NCBI GenBank assembly: GCA_023409795.1
Contig: JAEYQX010000205.1
Span: 1-24,945 of the forward strand
Origin: Pseudomonadota bacterium
Lineage (GTDB): Bacteria; Pseudomonadota; Alphaproteobacteria; Caulobacterales; Caulobacteraceae
DNA: 24,945 nucleotides
Direction of reading: 5' to 3'
Under the pieces are notes generated by a model. It was not told the origin of the DNA. It searched no databases and saw nothing but the letters and a program-made list of their open reading frames with translations. Every line of letters begins with the position of its first letter. Positions within the stretch are counted from its first letter, which is position 1. Shown in pieces: positions 14,899 to 21,800 of this stretch. The translations under genes were made by a program, and so were the position numbers.

Positions 14899-16637
14899 GC
14901 GCGGCAGACGTGATGAACACGATTCCGACGGCGGAGAGCAACCGCCTGTTCGAGGAGCGGTTCTGGACCAGGGAATATCGCGCAGGCGTGCCGGTTCTGA
15001 TCGACGATGAACTGGCCAGGTGGACCTCGGTCCAGCAGATTTTCGAGGCGGATTCCAACCGCTTCGCCGAGCGCCCGGGCTATGTCAGCATGGGCTCGTC
15101 GATGACCTATGGCGAGGTGCTGAAGGCGGCCAAGGCCTTTGGGGCCTGGGTGCAGTCGATGGGCATCCAGAAGGGCGAGCGCGTCGCCCTGATGATGCCG
15201 AACTCGATCCAGTATCCGGTGGCCCTGTTCGGGGCCCTGTTCGGCGGGGCGATCATCGTCAACGTCAACCCGCTCTATACGGCGCGCGAACTGCACCACC
15301 AGCTGAAGGACAGCGGGGCGGTCGCCATTGTCGTCATGGACATGTTTGCCAAGACGCTTCAGGACGCCATCGACATGGGCGGGCTGGACCTGCGCCACAT
15401 CGTCGTGACCTCGATGGGTGACATGCTGGGCGGCCTCAAGGGCTTCGCCATCAGCGCCCTGATGAAGTATGTCCAGAAGCGCGTTCCGGCCTACAGCCTG
15501 CCCGGCGCGCACCGCTGGAAGTCGGTCCTGGCCAAGGGGCAGGGCCTGACGCTCCAGCCCGTGGATACCAGGCCCGAGGACATCGCCTTCCTGCAATATA
15601 CGGGGGGCACGTCCGGCGTGGCCAAGGGGGCCATGCTGACCCACCGCAACATCCTGGCCAATACGCTTCAGGGCCGCGCCTGGGTCGTGTCCCAGATCGA
15701 GGACAGCGAGGTGGTCGGCAACGTCACCATGCTGCCGCTCTATCATATCTTCTCCCTGACGGCGAACCTGATGATGTTCACCGGGGCGGGTGGCCGGAAC
15801 ATACTGATCGCCAATCCGCGCGACGCCAAGACGGTGGCCTTCATCCTGCGCAAGGAGCGGTTCGTCGGCATGACGGGCCTGAACACCCTGTTCTCGTCCC
15901 TGCTCAAGAACGACGAGTTCCGCAACCGCGACTTCTCGGACCTGCGCCTGACCATCGCCGGCGGCATGGCGACCCAGAGCGTGGTGGCCGAGGAATGGCA
16001 GAAGGTCACGGGCGCACCCCTGGTCGACGGCTATGGCCTGACCGAGACCTCGCCGGTGGTCTGCATCGGCCTGGTGGACACCAACCACCCCGAGAAGATG
16101 GGCTATGATGGCACCGTCGGCCTGCCGGTCCCCTCGACCGAGGTGCGGATGCGCCGCGAGGATGGCACCTGGGCCGATATCGGCGAGCCGGGCGAGCTGT
16201 GCGTGCGTGGCCCGCAGGTCATGCTGGGCTACTGGAAGCGTCCCGAGGAGACGGCCAAGATCCTGTCCGAGGATGGCTGGCTGGCCACCGGCGACGTCGG
16301 CATCATGCAGGCCAATGGCCGGGTGCGCCTGGTCGACCGGATCAAGGACATGATCCTGGTGTCCGGCTTCAACGTCTATCCGGGCGAGATCGAGGACGTG
16401 GTCGCGTCCCACCCTCTGGTCGAGGAAGTGGCCGCCGTCGGCGTGCAGGACCCGGCCCAGGGCGAGCGGGTCAAGGTCGTGGTCGTGCCCAAGTCGGACG
16501 AGCTGACCAAGGAAATGATCATCGAGCACTGCCGCAAGAACCTGACGGGCTACAAGGTCCCGCGGGTGGTCGAGATCCGCAAGGAGCCCCTGCCCAAGAC
16601 GGCGGTGGGCAAGGTCCTGCGGCGCGAGCTGCGCTGA
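14895..16637 (+). CDS. fadD: FadD-type long-chain fatty acid-CoA ligase
   Basis: A 580-residue AMP-forming ligase that activates fatty acids to acyl-CoA, likely at the inner membrane. Motifs in order: the ATP/AMP loop YTGGTSGVAKG (235-245), YGLTETSP, GDVGIMQANGRVRLVDR with IKDMILVSGFNVYPGEIEDV (the L and gate motif of FadD-like ligases), and the C-terminal catalytic Lys573 in VGKVLRREL. It is the last gene of the operon, and its ATG overlaps the thiolase stop by four bases. It supplies the substrate for the FadE step encoded upstream. A clear terminator follows 24 bases after the stop. Long-chain specificity is judged from overall similarity to FadD and is the least certain part. Confidence 0.9.
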   Translation: MSAADVMNTIPTAESNRLFEERFWTREYRAGVPVLIDDELARWTSVQQIFEADSNRFAERPGYVSMGSSMTYGEVLKAAKAFGAWVQSMGIQKGERVALMMPNSIQYPVALFGALFGGAIIVNVNPLYTARELHHQLKDSGAVAIVVMDMFAKTLQDAIDMGGLDLRHIVVTSMGDMLGGLKGFAISALMKYVQKRVPAYSLPGAHRWKSVLAKGQGLTLQPVDTRPEDIAFLQYTGGTSGVAKGAMLTHRNILANTLQGRAWVVSQIEDSEVVGNVTMLPLYHIFSLTANLMMFTGAGGRNILIANPRDAKTVAFILRKERFVGMTGLNTLFSSLLKNDEFRNRDFSDLRLTIAGGMATQSVVAEEWQKVTGAPLVDGYGLTETSPVVCIGLVDTNHPEKMGYDGTVGLPVPSTEVRMRREDGTWADIGEPGELCVRGPQVMLGYWKRPEETAKILSEDGWLATGDVGIMQANGRVRLVDRIKDMILVSGFNVYPGEIEDVVASHPLVEEVAAVGVQDPAQGERVKVVVVPKSDELTKEMIIEHCRKNLTGYKVPRVVEIRKEPLPKTAVGKVLRRELR

Positions 16638-16646
16638 TCCTTCCGG

Positions 16647-17525
16647 TCAGACCGGCACAGAGGCGGGCTTCGTGCCCGCCTTTTTTGTGATCAGGAAGCC
16701 GAAGCCGGCCGCCAGCGGGAACATCAGCACCCCATAGAAGGCGGCAGGCAGGGCCATGTCGGGCACCTGCAGCACCGACTGGGCGATGACGATGGCCAGG
16801 GTGGCATTGTGCAGCCCGACCTCGAAGCCGCTGGCGATCGCCTGCCGCCGCTCGATCCTCAGCAGACGCGGCACCCAGTAGCCCAGGGTCAGGCTGAGGA
16901 CGCAGAAGGCCGAGGTCACCCCCGCCAGAGAGGCCAGATGGGTCATCAGCACCTGGCGCTGGGTGATGGCCACCGCCAGGATGATCAGGGCCAGGATCAG
17001 GGCCGAGGCGACGCGCACGGGCTTGTCCATCCGCCGCGCAAAACCCGGGGCCAGCCGCCGGACCAGCATCCCGAGAGCCACGGGACCCAGCACGATCATG
17101 AAGACCTCGAGCGTCTTGGAGAACTGCAGGCCCACGGTCATGTCGCCGGGCCGGAACCACCAGATGGCCAGGTTGACGATGATCGGCAGGGTGGCGACGG
17201 CGATGACCGAGTTGATCGCGGTCAGGCTGACATTCAGGGCCACGTCACCGCGGAACAGGTGGCTGTAGAGATTGGCCACGGTCCCGCCCGGAGAGGCGGC
17301 CAGCAGCAGCATCCCCACGGCCATGACCGGCGACAGCTTCAGCGCCAGGACCAGGCCAAAGCACAGGGCCGGAAGCAGCAGCAGCTGGCAGGCCAGGGCC
17401 ACGGCCACCGCCCTGGGGTTTCGGCCGACCCGGGCAAAGTCTGCGGGGGTGAGGTCCAGCCCCAGGCCGAACATGATGATGCCCAGGGCTATGGGCAGTC
17501 CGATCGCCGCCAGTGTGGAATCCAT
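16647..17525 (-). CDS. Bile acid:sodium symporter (BASS) family transporter
   Basis: A 292-residue inner-membrane protein with about ten hydrophobic segments. It has the BASS signatures ASPGGTVANLYSHLFRGDVA, carrying sodium-site residues after a helix break, and GFEVGLHNATLAIVIA in the second half. Family members move bile acids, but bacterial ones also carry other organic acids with sodium. The start is ATG 17525, with AAGGGG nine bases upstream. It lies 30 bases after the stop of the FAD dehydrogenase gene on the same strand, so the two are probably co-transcribed. The C-terminal codons (TKKAGTKPASVPV) are also the antisense of the fadD terminator. The substrate is unknown. A steroid-like or aromatic acid would fit the neighbour genes but is a guess. 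Confidence 0.88.
   Translation of the reverse strand: MDSTLAAIGLPIALGIIMFGLGLDLTPADFARVGRNPRAVAVALACQLLLLPALCFGLVLALKLSPVMAVGMLLLAASPGGTVANLYSHLFRGDVALNVSLTAINSVIAVATLPIIVNLAIWWFRPGDMTVGLQFSKTLEVFMIVLGPVALGMLVRRLAPGFARRMDKPVRVASALILALIILAVAITQRQVLMTHLASLAGVTSAFCVLSLTLGYWVPRLLRIERRQAIASGFEVGLHNATLAIVIAQSVLQVPDMALPAAFYGVLMFPLAAGFGFLITKKAGTKPASVPV
16662..16686 (+). terminator. Intrinsic terminator of the fatty-acid operon
   Basis: GGCGGGC (16662-16668), loop TTCGT, GCCCGCC (16674-16680), then TTTTTT. It ends the coq4-to-fadD transcript. It lies within the last ~13 codons of the convergent minus-strand transporter gene, so the two genes overlap at transcript level. Confidence 0.92.
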
Positions 17526-17555
17526 CGCCTCTACCCCTTCGTCTGTGGTTGGCCC

Positions 17556-19232
17556 CTAGAGGCTGGTGGCAAGGGCCCTGCCGGCCCTCATGCCCGAGAA
17601 CAGGCAACCGCCCAGGAAGGTGCCTTCCAGGGCATTGTATCCGTGCAGGCCCCCGCCGCCGAAGCCGGAGGCCTCGCCCGCGGCATAGAGGCCCTCCAGC
17701 GGGGTGCCGTCGGCCTTGAGCGCCTGGCTGTTCAGGTCGGTCTGGATGCCGCCCAGCGACTTGCGCGTCAGGGTGTGCAGCCTGACCCCGATCAGGGGGC
17801 CGTGCGCCGGGTCCAGCAGGCGGTGCGGCCGGGTCGTGCGCGCCAGCCGGTCGCCCAGGTAGCGGCGGCTGTTGTGGATGCTCATGGCCTGGAAATCCTT
17901 GGCATAGGGATTGGTCATCTGGGCGTCGCGATCCTCGACCACGCGGCGCACGCGCGCCGGGTCCAGCAGCGGGACCTGCGTCAGGCCATTCATCTTCTCG
18001 ACCAGGGTTTCCAGGTCGTCGGCCACGACGAAGTCGGCCCCGTTGCGCTTGAAGGCATCGACGGCGGGCGGGGCCCCCTTGCCCAGCCGGGCCTTCAACA
18101 GGTCCAGGCGATTGCGGTTGGTGATGTCCAGGTTCTGCTCGGACCCGGACAGGGCGAATTCCTTTTCCAGGATGGTCTGGGTGACGATGAACCACGAGTG
18201 GTCATGTTCGACCAGGTCCGGCGTCGTGCGCAGGTATTTCAGCGTGGCGATGGTGTCATGGCCGGGCAGGGCGGGCGCGGGCAGGCGACGGCCCAGGGCA
18301 TCCAGCCACAGCGGCGAAGGGCCCGGCAGGATGCGGATGGCGTGGCTAGGCCAGACCGGATCCCAGTTCTGCACCCCCTCGACATAGTGCCACATCCGGT
18401 CCCGGTTCACGAGGCGGGCCCCGGCCTCGGCAGCGATGTCTATGGCGCGGCCATCGACATAGGCAGGCACGCCGGTGATCATCGAGCGGGGCGGCTGGCC
18501 CAGGCGATCGGGCCAGAACTGGCGCACCTTGTCGTGGTTGCCGCCTATGCCGCCGGTCGCCAGGACCACGGCCTGGGCCCTCAGGGTGAAGTCGCCGACC
18601 ACCTCGCGGCTGGTGGCGACGCCGCGCTCGGCATCGTCCGGGGCCAGGACCGCGCCGGTCACGCCGACCACCCGGCCCCCCTCGACCAGAAGGTGATCGA
18701 CGCGGCAGCGATGATGGAAGTCCAGCAGTCCCACGTCCGCCGCCTGCAACGCGCGCCGGGCAAAGGGCTCTGATACCCCTGTGCCGGTCCCCCAGGCGAC
18801 GTGGAAGCGGGGCACCGAGTTGCCGTGGCCAAGAGCCTCGCCCCCGCCGCGCTCGGCCCAGCCGACCATGGGCGTCAGGCTGATGTCATGCTGGCGCAGC
18901 CAGTCGCGCTTTGCCGTGGCGGCCCACTCGACATAGGCCCGGCCCCAGCGCTGGGCCCAGATGTCCTGGTCGTGCTCGTGGTCCAGCCGGTCCCAGCCGG
19001 CACTGCCCTGCCAGTCGCGCCAGGCCAGGTCGAAGCTGTCGCGGACACCCAGGCGCTTCTGCTCGGGCGAGCCGACCAGGAACAGGCCGCCGAACGACCA
19101 GAAGGCCTGTCCGCCCAGGTTGCGGGGGCCCTCCTGGTCGACCAGGGCGACCCGCTTGCCCGCGCGTGTCAGTTCATGCGCCGCGACCAGTCCGGCCAGG
19201 CCCGCGCCCACGACGATGACATCTGCGTCCAT
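17556..19232 (-). CDS. KstD-related FAD-binding dehydrogenase
   Basis: A 558-residue flavoprotein of the fumarate reductase / 3-ketosteroid dehydrogenase superfamily. It starts with a dinucleotide fold (DVIVVGAGLAGLVAAHELTR), then GGQAFWSFGGLFLVGSPEQKR, GWAERGGG with HGNSVPRFHVAWGTG, VVLATGGIGGN, and ends with the FAD-closing segment GLYAAGEASGFGGGGLHGYN. This pattern fits the group annotated simply as FAD-binding dehydrogenase, which is related to but distinct from true KstD. The physiological substrate is not known for the group as far as I recall. The start is ATG 19232, just before the dinucleotide fold; the frame extends upstream without family sequence. A 151-base space precedes it and holds a perfect TGACA-N4-TGTCA repeat, so it probably has its own promoter, with the BASS transporter as the second gene. 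Confidence 0.88.
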   Translation of the reverse strand: MDADVIVVGAGLAGLVAAHELTRAGKRVALVDQEGPRNLGGQAFWSFGGLFLVGSPEQKRLGVRDSFDLAWRDWQGSAGWDRLDHEHDQDIWAQRWGRAYVEWAATAKRDWLRQHDISLTPMVGWAERGGGEALGHGNSVPRFHVAWGTGTGVSEPFARRALQAADVGLLDFHHRCRVDHLLVEGGRVVGVTGAVLAPDDAERGVATSREVVGDFTLRAQAVVLATGGIGGNHDKVRQFWPDRLGQPPRSMITGVPAYVDGRAIDIAAEAGARLVNRDRMWHYVEGVQNWDPVWPSHAIRILPGPSPLWLDALGRRLPAPALPGHDTIATLKYLRTTPDLVEHDHSWFIVTQTILEKEFALSGSEQNLDITNRNRLDLLKARLGKGAPPAVDAFKRNGADFVVADDLETLVEKMNGLTQVPLLDPARVRRVVEDRDAQMTNPYAKDFQAMSIHNSRRYLGDRLARTTRPHRLLDPAHGPLIGVRLHTLTRKSLGGIQTDLNSQALKADGTPLEGLYAAGEASGFGGGGLHGYNALEGTFLGGCLFSGMRAGRALATSL

Positions 19233-19301
19233 TCCCGTCCCCCTCGATACGCGACCTCTGGCTAAGGCAGGCCACTGTGCCTGAACCTTGATCCAGGTCA
19301 A

Positions 19302-19315
19302 TGACATTGATGTCA
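19302..19315. promoter_or_regulatory. Inverted repeat TGACA-N4-TGTCA upstream of the FAD dehydrogenase, candidate operator copy 3
   Basis: TGACA (19302-19306), TTGA, TGTCA (19311-19315) is a perfect copy of the element found at the tetR 3' end. Read on the minus strand it includes TTGACA (19316-19311), a consensus -35 box for a promoter reading toward the FAD dehydrogenase, so a bound repressor would block it. No good -10 was found at 16-18 bases (GATCAA is the nearest at 17). Confidence 0.6.
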
Positions 19316-19383
19316 ATAAATAGCCAGCCGATGCCAGGGCTCAGTGAACCCTGATCCTGCACCGGGGTCAAACGGGGCTGGGG

Positions 19384-20571
19384 TCAGGCCTGAAGCGCCA
19401 GGGTCTCGCGCTTGATCTTCTTGGCCAGGCTCCATTTGTGGACCTCGGTCGGGCCGTCATAGATGCGGAAGGCCCGCACCTCGCGGAAGACCTGCTCGAC
19501 CACGGTGTCGCCCGAGACGCCGGTGCCGCCCATCACCTGGACGCAGCGGTCGGCGATGCGGAACAGGGCCTCTGACACCGCTACCTTGGCCATGGAGCTT
19601 TCGGTGGTGCCCAGTTCCCCGGTGTCCAGCACGCTGGCACACCAGTCGATCATCAGCTCGGCCTGCTTCAGCTCGATCCGGTTGTCGGCCAGCATGAAGC
19701 CCACGCCCTCGTGGTCGATCAGCGGCTTGCCAAAGGCGTGGCGTCTGACGGCATAGGCACTGGCGATCTCGTGGGCGCGGCGGCAGGCTCCCAGCCAGCG
19801 CATGCAGTGGGTCAGGCGGGCAGGCGACAGGCGGACCTGGGCATAGTTGAACCCCTGGTGCGGCTCTCCCAGGATGGCGTCGGACGAGACGCGCAGGTTC
19901 TCGATCTTGAGCACCGAGTGGCCGCCGGGCATGGAGCTGTCAATCGTCTCCAGCACCCGCTCGACCGTGATGGCCGGGTTGGGCAGGTCGATCAGGAACA
20001 TGGTCGCGGCGACCTTGCCGTCCCCGGCGTCGGTCCTGGCCATGATGATGCCGACCGAGGCCCCGATGGCCCCGGTGATGAAGGCCTTGCGCCCGTTGAT
20101 CACCCAGTGGTTGCCATCCTGGACCGCCGTGGTCCTGATCATCGAGGGGTCGGCGCCTGCGCCATTGTCCTCGGCCGGCTCGGTCATGAAGAAGGCCGAG
20201 CGCGCCGTGCCCGCGATCATGGGCTTGAGGAAGTGGTCCTTCTGCGCCTCGCTGGCGACCTGGCCCAGCATGTAGATATTGCCCTCGTCCGGGGCCATGA
20301 CGTTCAGGGCCACCGGCCCCAGCGGCGACAGGCCCGCCGCCTGCAGGATCAGGGCGGTGGAACGGTGCGAGACATGGTCCGTGCCGCCGGGGATGTGCGG
20401 CGTCAGCAGGCCCGCGGCCCGGGCCCTGTCGCGCATCTCGGCGACCAGTTCCTCGGTCGGGCCGTGGCTTTCGGCGCGCGGGTCCTTTTCATAGGGGATG
20501 ATGGTTTCGCGCACGAAGGCTTCGACGCGGGCGGCAATCTCGCGGCCACGCTCCAGGTCATCGACGCTCAT
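19384..20571 (-). CDS. Acyl-CoA dehydrogenase of the ACAD10/ACAD11 type
   Basis: A 395-residue soluble flavoprotein with the three-part acyl-CoA dehydrogenase fold. The N-terminal helices end near AAGLLTPHIPGG. The middle domain has FFMTEPAEDNGAGADPSMI and WVINGRKAFITGA, and the C-terminal helices have RHAFGKPLIDHEGV and QVMGGTGVSGDT. Near the end, RIYDGPTEVHKW has Asp372 where most acyl-CoA dehydrogenases carry the catalytic Glu of the YEGT motif; DGPxEVH is the form seen in ACAD10/11 relatives. The start, ATG 20571, overlaps the stop of the upstream kinase gene by four bases and has GGAGAGG just before it, so the two are co-translated. In animals the same kinase and dehydrogenase domains are fused. 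A role in 4-hydroxyacyl-CoA breakdown is therefore a good hypothesis. Electron acceptor: probably ETF. Confidence 0.9.
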   Translation of the reverse strand: MSVDDLERGREIAARVEAFVRETIIPYEKDPRAESHGPTEELVAEMRDRARAAGLLTPHIPGGTDHVSHRSTALILQAAGLSPLGPVALNVMAPDEGNIYMLGQVASEAQKDHFLKPMIAGTARSAFFMTEPAEDNGAGADPSMIRTTAVQDGNHWVINGRKAFITGAIGASVGIIMARTDAGDGKVAATMFLIDLPNPAITVERVLETIDSSMPGGHSVLKIENLRVSSDAILGEPHQGFNYAQVRLSPARLTHCMRWLGACRRAHEIASAYAVRRHAFGKPLIDHEGVGFMLADNRIELKQAELMIDWCASVLDTGELGTTESSMAKVAVSEALFRIADRCVQVMGGTGVSGDTVVEQVFREVRAFRIYDGPTEVHKWSLAKKIKRETLALQA

Positions 20572-21638
20572 GCCGCCTCTCCGGTCTGCTTCCACGCCAG
20601 GGCGGCCAGCTCGGGCAGGTTGTCGGCCATGGTCTGGGCGTGGGCGGACGAGGCGGTGCCGCGCGCGATGCGGCCCTTGATGCCGTGGATGATGCCCGCC
20701 AGCCGGAACATGTTGAAGGCCAGGAAGAAGTTCAGCTCCTTCTCGGTCGGGACCGTGCGCCCGGTCCGCTCGCAATAGGCGGCCAGGTAGTCGGCCTGGG
20801 ACGGGATGCCCAGGGCCTGCAGGTCTGCCCCGGCGAAGCCGCCGATCATGTGGGGCGGCAGGTGATACATCATCAGGTGATAGGTGAAGTCGCCCATCGG
20901 ATGGCCCAGGGTCGACAGCTCCCAATCCAGCACGGCCTCGACCCTCGCCTCGATCGGATGGAAGATGACATTGTCGGCACGGAAGTCGCCGTGGATGATC
21001 GAGGCGGCACCGTCATCCTGCGGCATATTGGCGGGCAGCCATTCGATCAGCCGGTCCATGCTGGCCTCGCGGCCGGCCAGTTCATCGGCCAGATACTGCT
21101 TGGTCCAGCGCTCGATCTGGCGCGCGAAGAAGTTGCCGGGGCGGCCATAGTCCTCCAGTCCGATCGAGGCCGGGTCGATGCTGTGCAACCGGGCGATGGT
21201 GGCGTTCAGGGCATCAAAATGGGCCGCGCGCGCCTGGGGCGTCAGGTCGGGCAGGACCGGGTTCCAGAAGATGCGGCCCTCGACCTTTTCCATCACATAG
21301 AAGGCGCTGCCGATGACATCGTCGTCCTCGCACAGGGCGACGGCGCGGGCGACGGGAAAGTCCGCGCGGGCCAGGCCCGAGATCACGCGGAACTCGCGCT
21401 CCACCGCGTGGGCCCCTTTCAGCAGGGTGCCCGACGGCTTGCGGCGCAGGACATAGGACCCGCTGTCGGCCTCCAGCTGGTAGGTGGGGTTGGACTGCCC
21501 GCCCTTGAACTGCCGGATGCCGGTCAGGGTGCCGACATCGGGGGCATGGGCCGCCAGCCAGTCCGACAGCCGATCCATCGGCAGCTCGAACCCCGGCCGC
21601 ACCGGGCCTGCGCCTGAAAACTCTGGCTGCTGCGTCAT
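20568..21638 (-). CDS. APH-like phosphotransferase (ACAD10/11 kinase-domain type)
   Basis: A 356-residue protein-kinase-like phosphotransferase of the aminoglycoside phosphotransferase superfamily. Visible elements: the glycine-rich loop region FKGGQSNPTYQL (44-55), YVLRRKP with the ATP-binding Lys, the catalytic loop HGDFRADN (216-223; Asp218, Asn223), and the metal site LDWE (Asp238). Relatives fused to or adjacent to ACAD10/11-type dehydrogenases (LvaA of Pseudomonas, mammalian ACAD10/11) phosphorylate the 4-hydroxyl of 4-hydroxyacyl-CoA, not antibiotics. The start is ATG 21638, with GGAGGGG just upstream. It is the first gene of its run and overlaps the dehydrogenase gene by four bases. 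Antibiotic resistance is unlikely given the context. The 162-base space to the divergent ligase gene should hold both promoters. Confidence 0.9.
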   Translation of the reverse strand: MTQQPEFSGAGPVRPGFELPMDRLSDWLAAHAPDVGTLTGIRQFKGGQSNPTYQLEADSGSYVLRRKPSGTLLKGAHAVEREFRVISGLARADFPVARAVALCEDDDVIGSAFYVMEKVEGRIFWNPVLPDLTPQARAAHFDALNATIARLHSIDPASIGLEDYGRPGNFFARQIERWTKQYLADELAGREASMDRLIEWLPANMPQDDGAASIIHGDFRADNVIFHPIEARVEAVLDWELSTLGHPMGDFTYHLMMYHLPPHMIGGFAGADLQALGIPSQADYLAAYCERTGRTVPTEKELNFFLAFNMFRLAGIIHGIKGRIARGTASSAHAQTMADNLPELAALAWKQTGEAA

Positions 21639-21716
21639 ATCCCCTCCACCCACATGGTTTGCGGCACCCAAGGTCGGTCGTCAGCCCTGATTAGACAAGC
21701 CCGTTCGTCCCGCGCC

Positions 21717-21730
21717 TGTCACGGTTGACG
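21717..21730. promoter_or_regulatory. Near-palindrome TGTCA-N4-TGACG in the kinase/ligase divergent promoter region
   Basis: The arms match the pentamers of the TGACA-N4-TGTCA element but are swapped, with one mismatch. It sits in the middle of the 162-base divergent space between 21638 and 21801. It may be a site for a different regulator or chance. Confidence 0.25.
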
Positions 21731-21800
21731 GGCCCCGCCTTGGCACCCATGATGCTTTCATTAACAGACCGTCTTGAGGCGGCATAGGGGACGGGACGAC

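Noticed and set aside
14763..16529. Minus-strand open frame (588 codons) opposite fadD
   Set aside because: Antisense shadow of a gene with complete AMP-ligase motifs; composition is not protein-like.
17556..19232. True 3-ketosteroid-delta1-dehydrogenase (KstD)
   Set aside because: The motifs (GGQAFWSFGG, HGNSVPRFH) fit a separate FAD dehydrogenase group, and no other steroid-ring degradation genes are in the window.
19302..19315. FNR/CRP-type binding site
   Set aside because: The half-sites are TGACA/TGTCA, not TTGAT/ATCAA or TGTGA/TCACA, and spacing from any -10 box is unclear, so a TetR-type operator fits better.
20568..21638. Aminoglycoside resistance gene
   Set aside because: The fold is APH-like, but the four-base overlap with an ACAD10/11-type dehydrogenase gene points to acyl-CoA metabolism.
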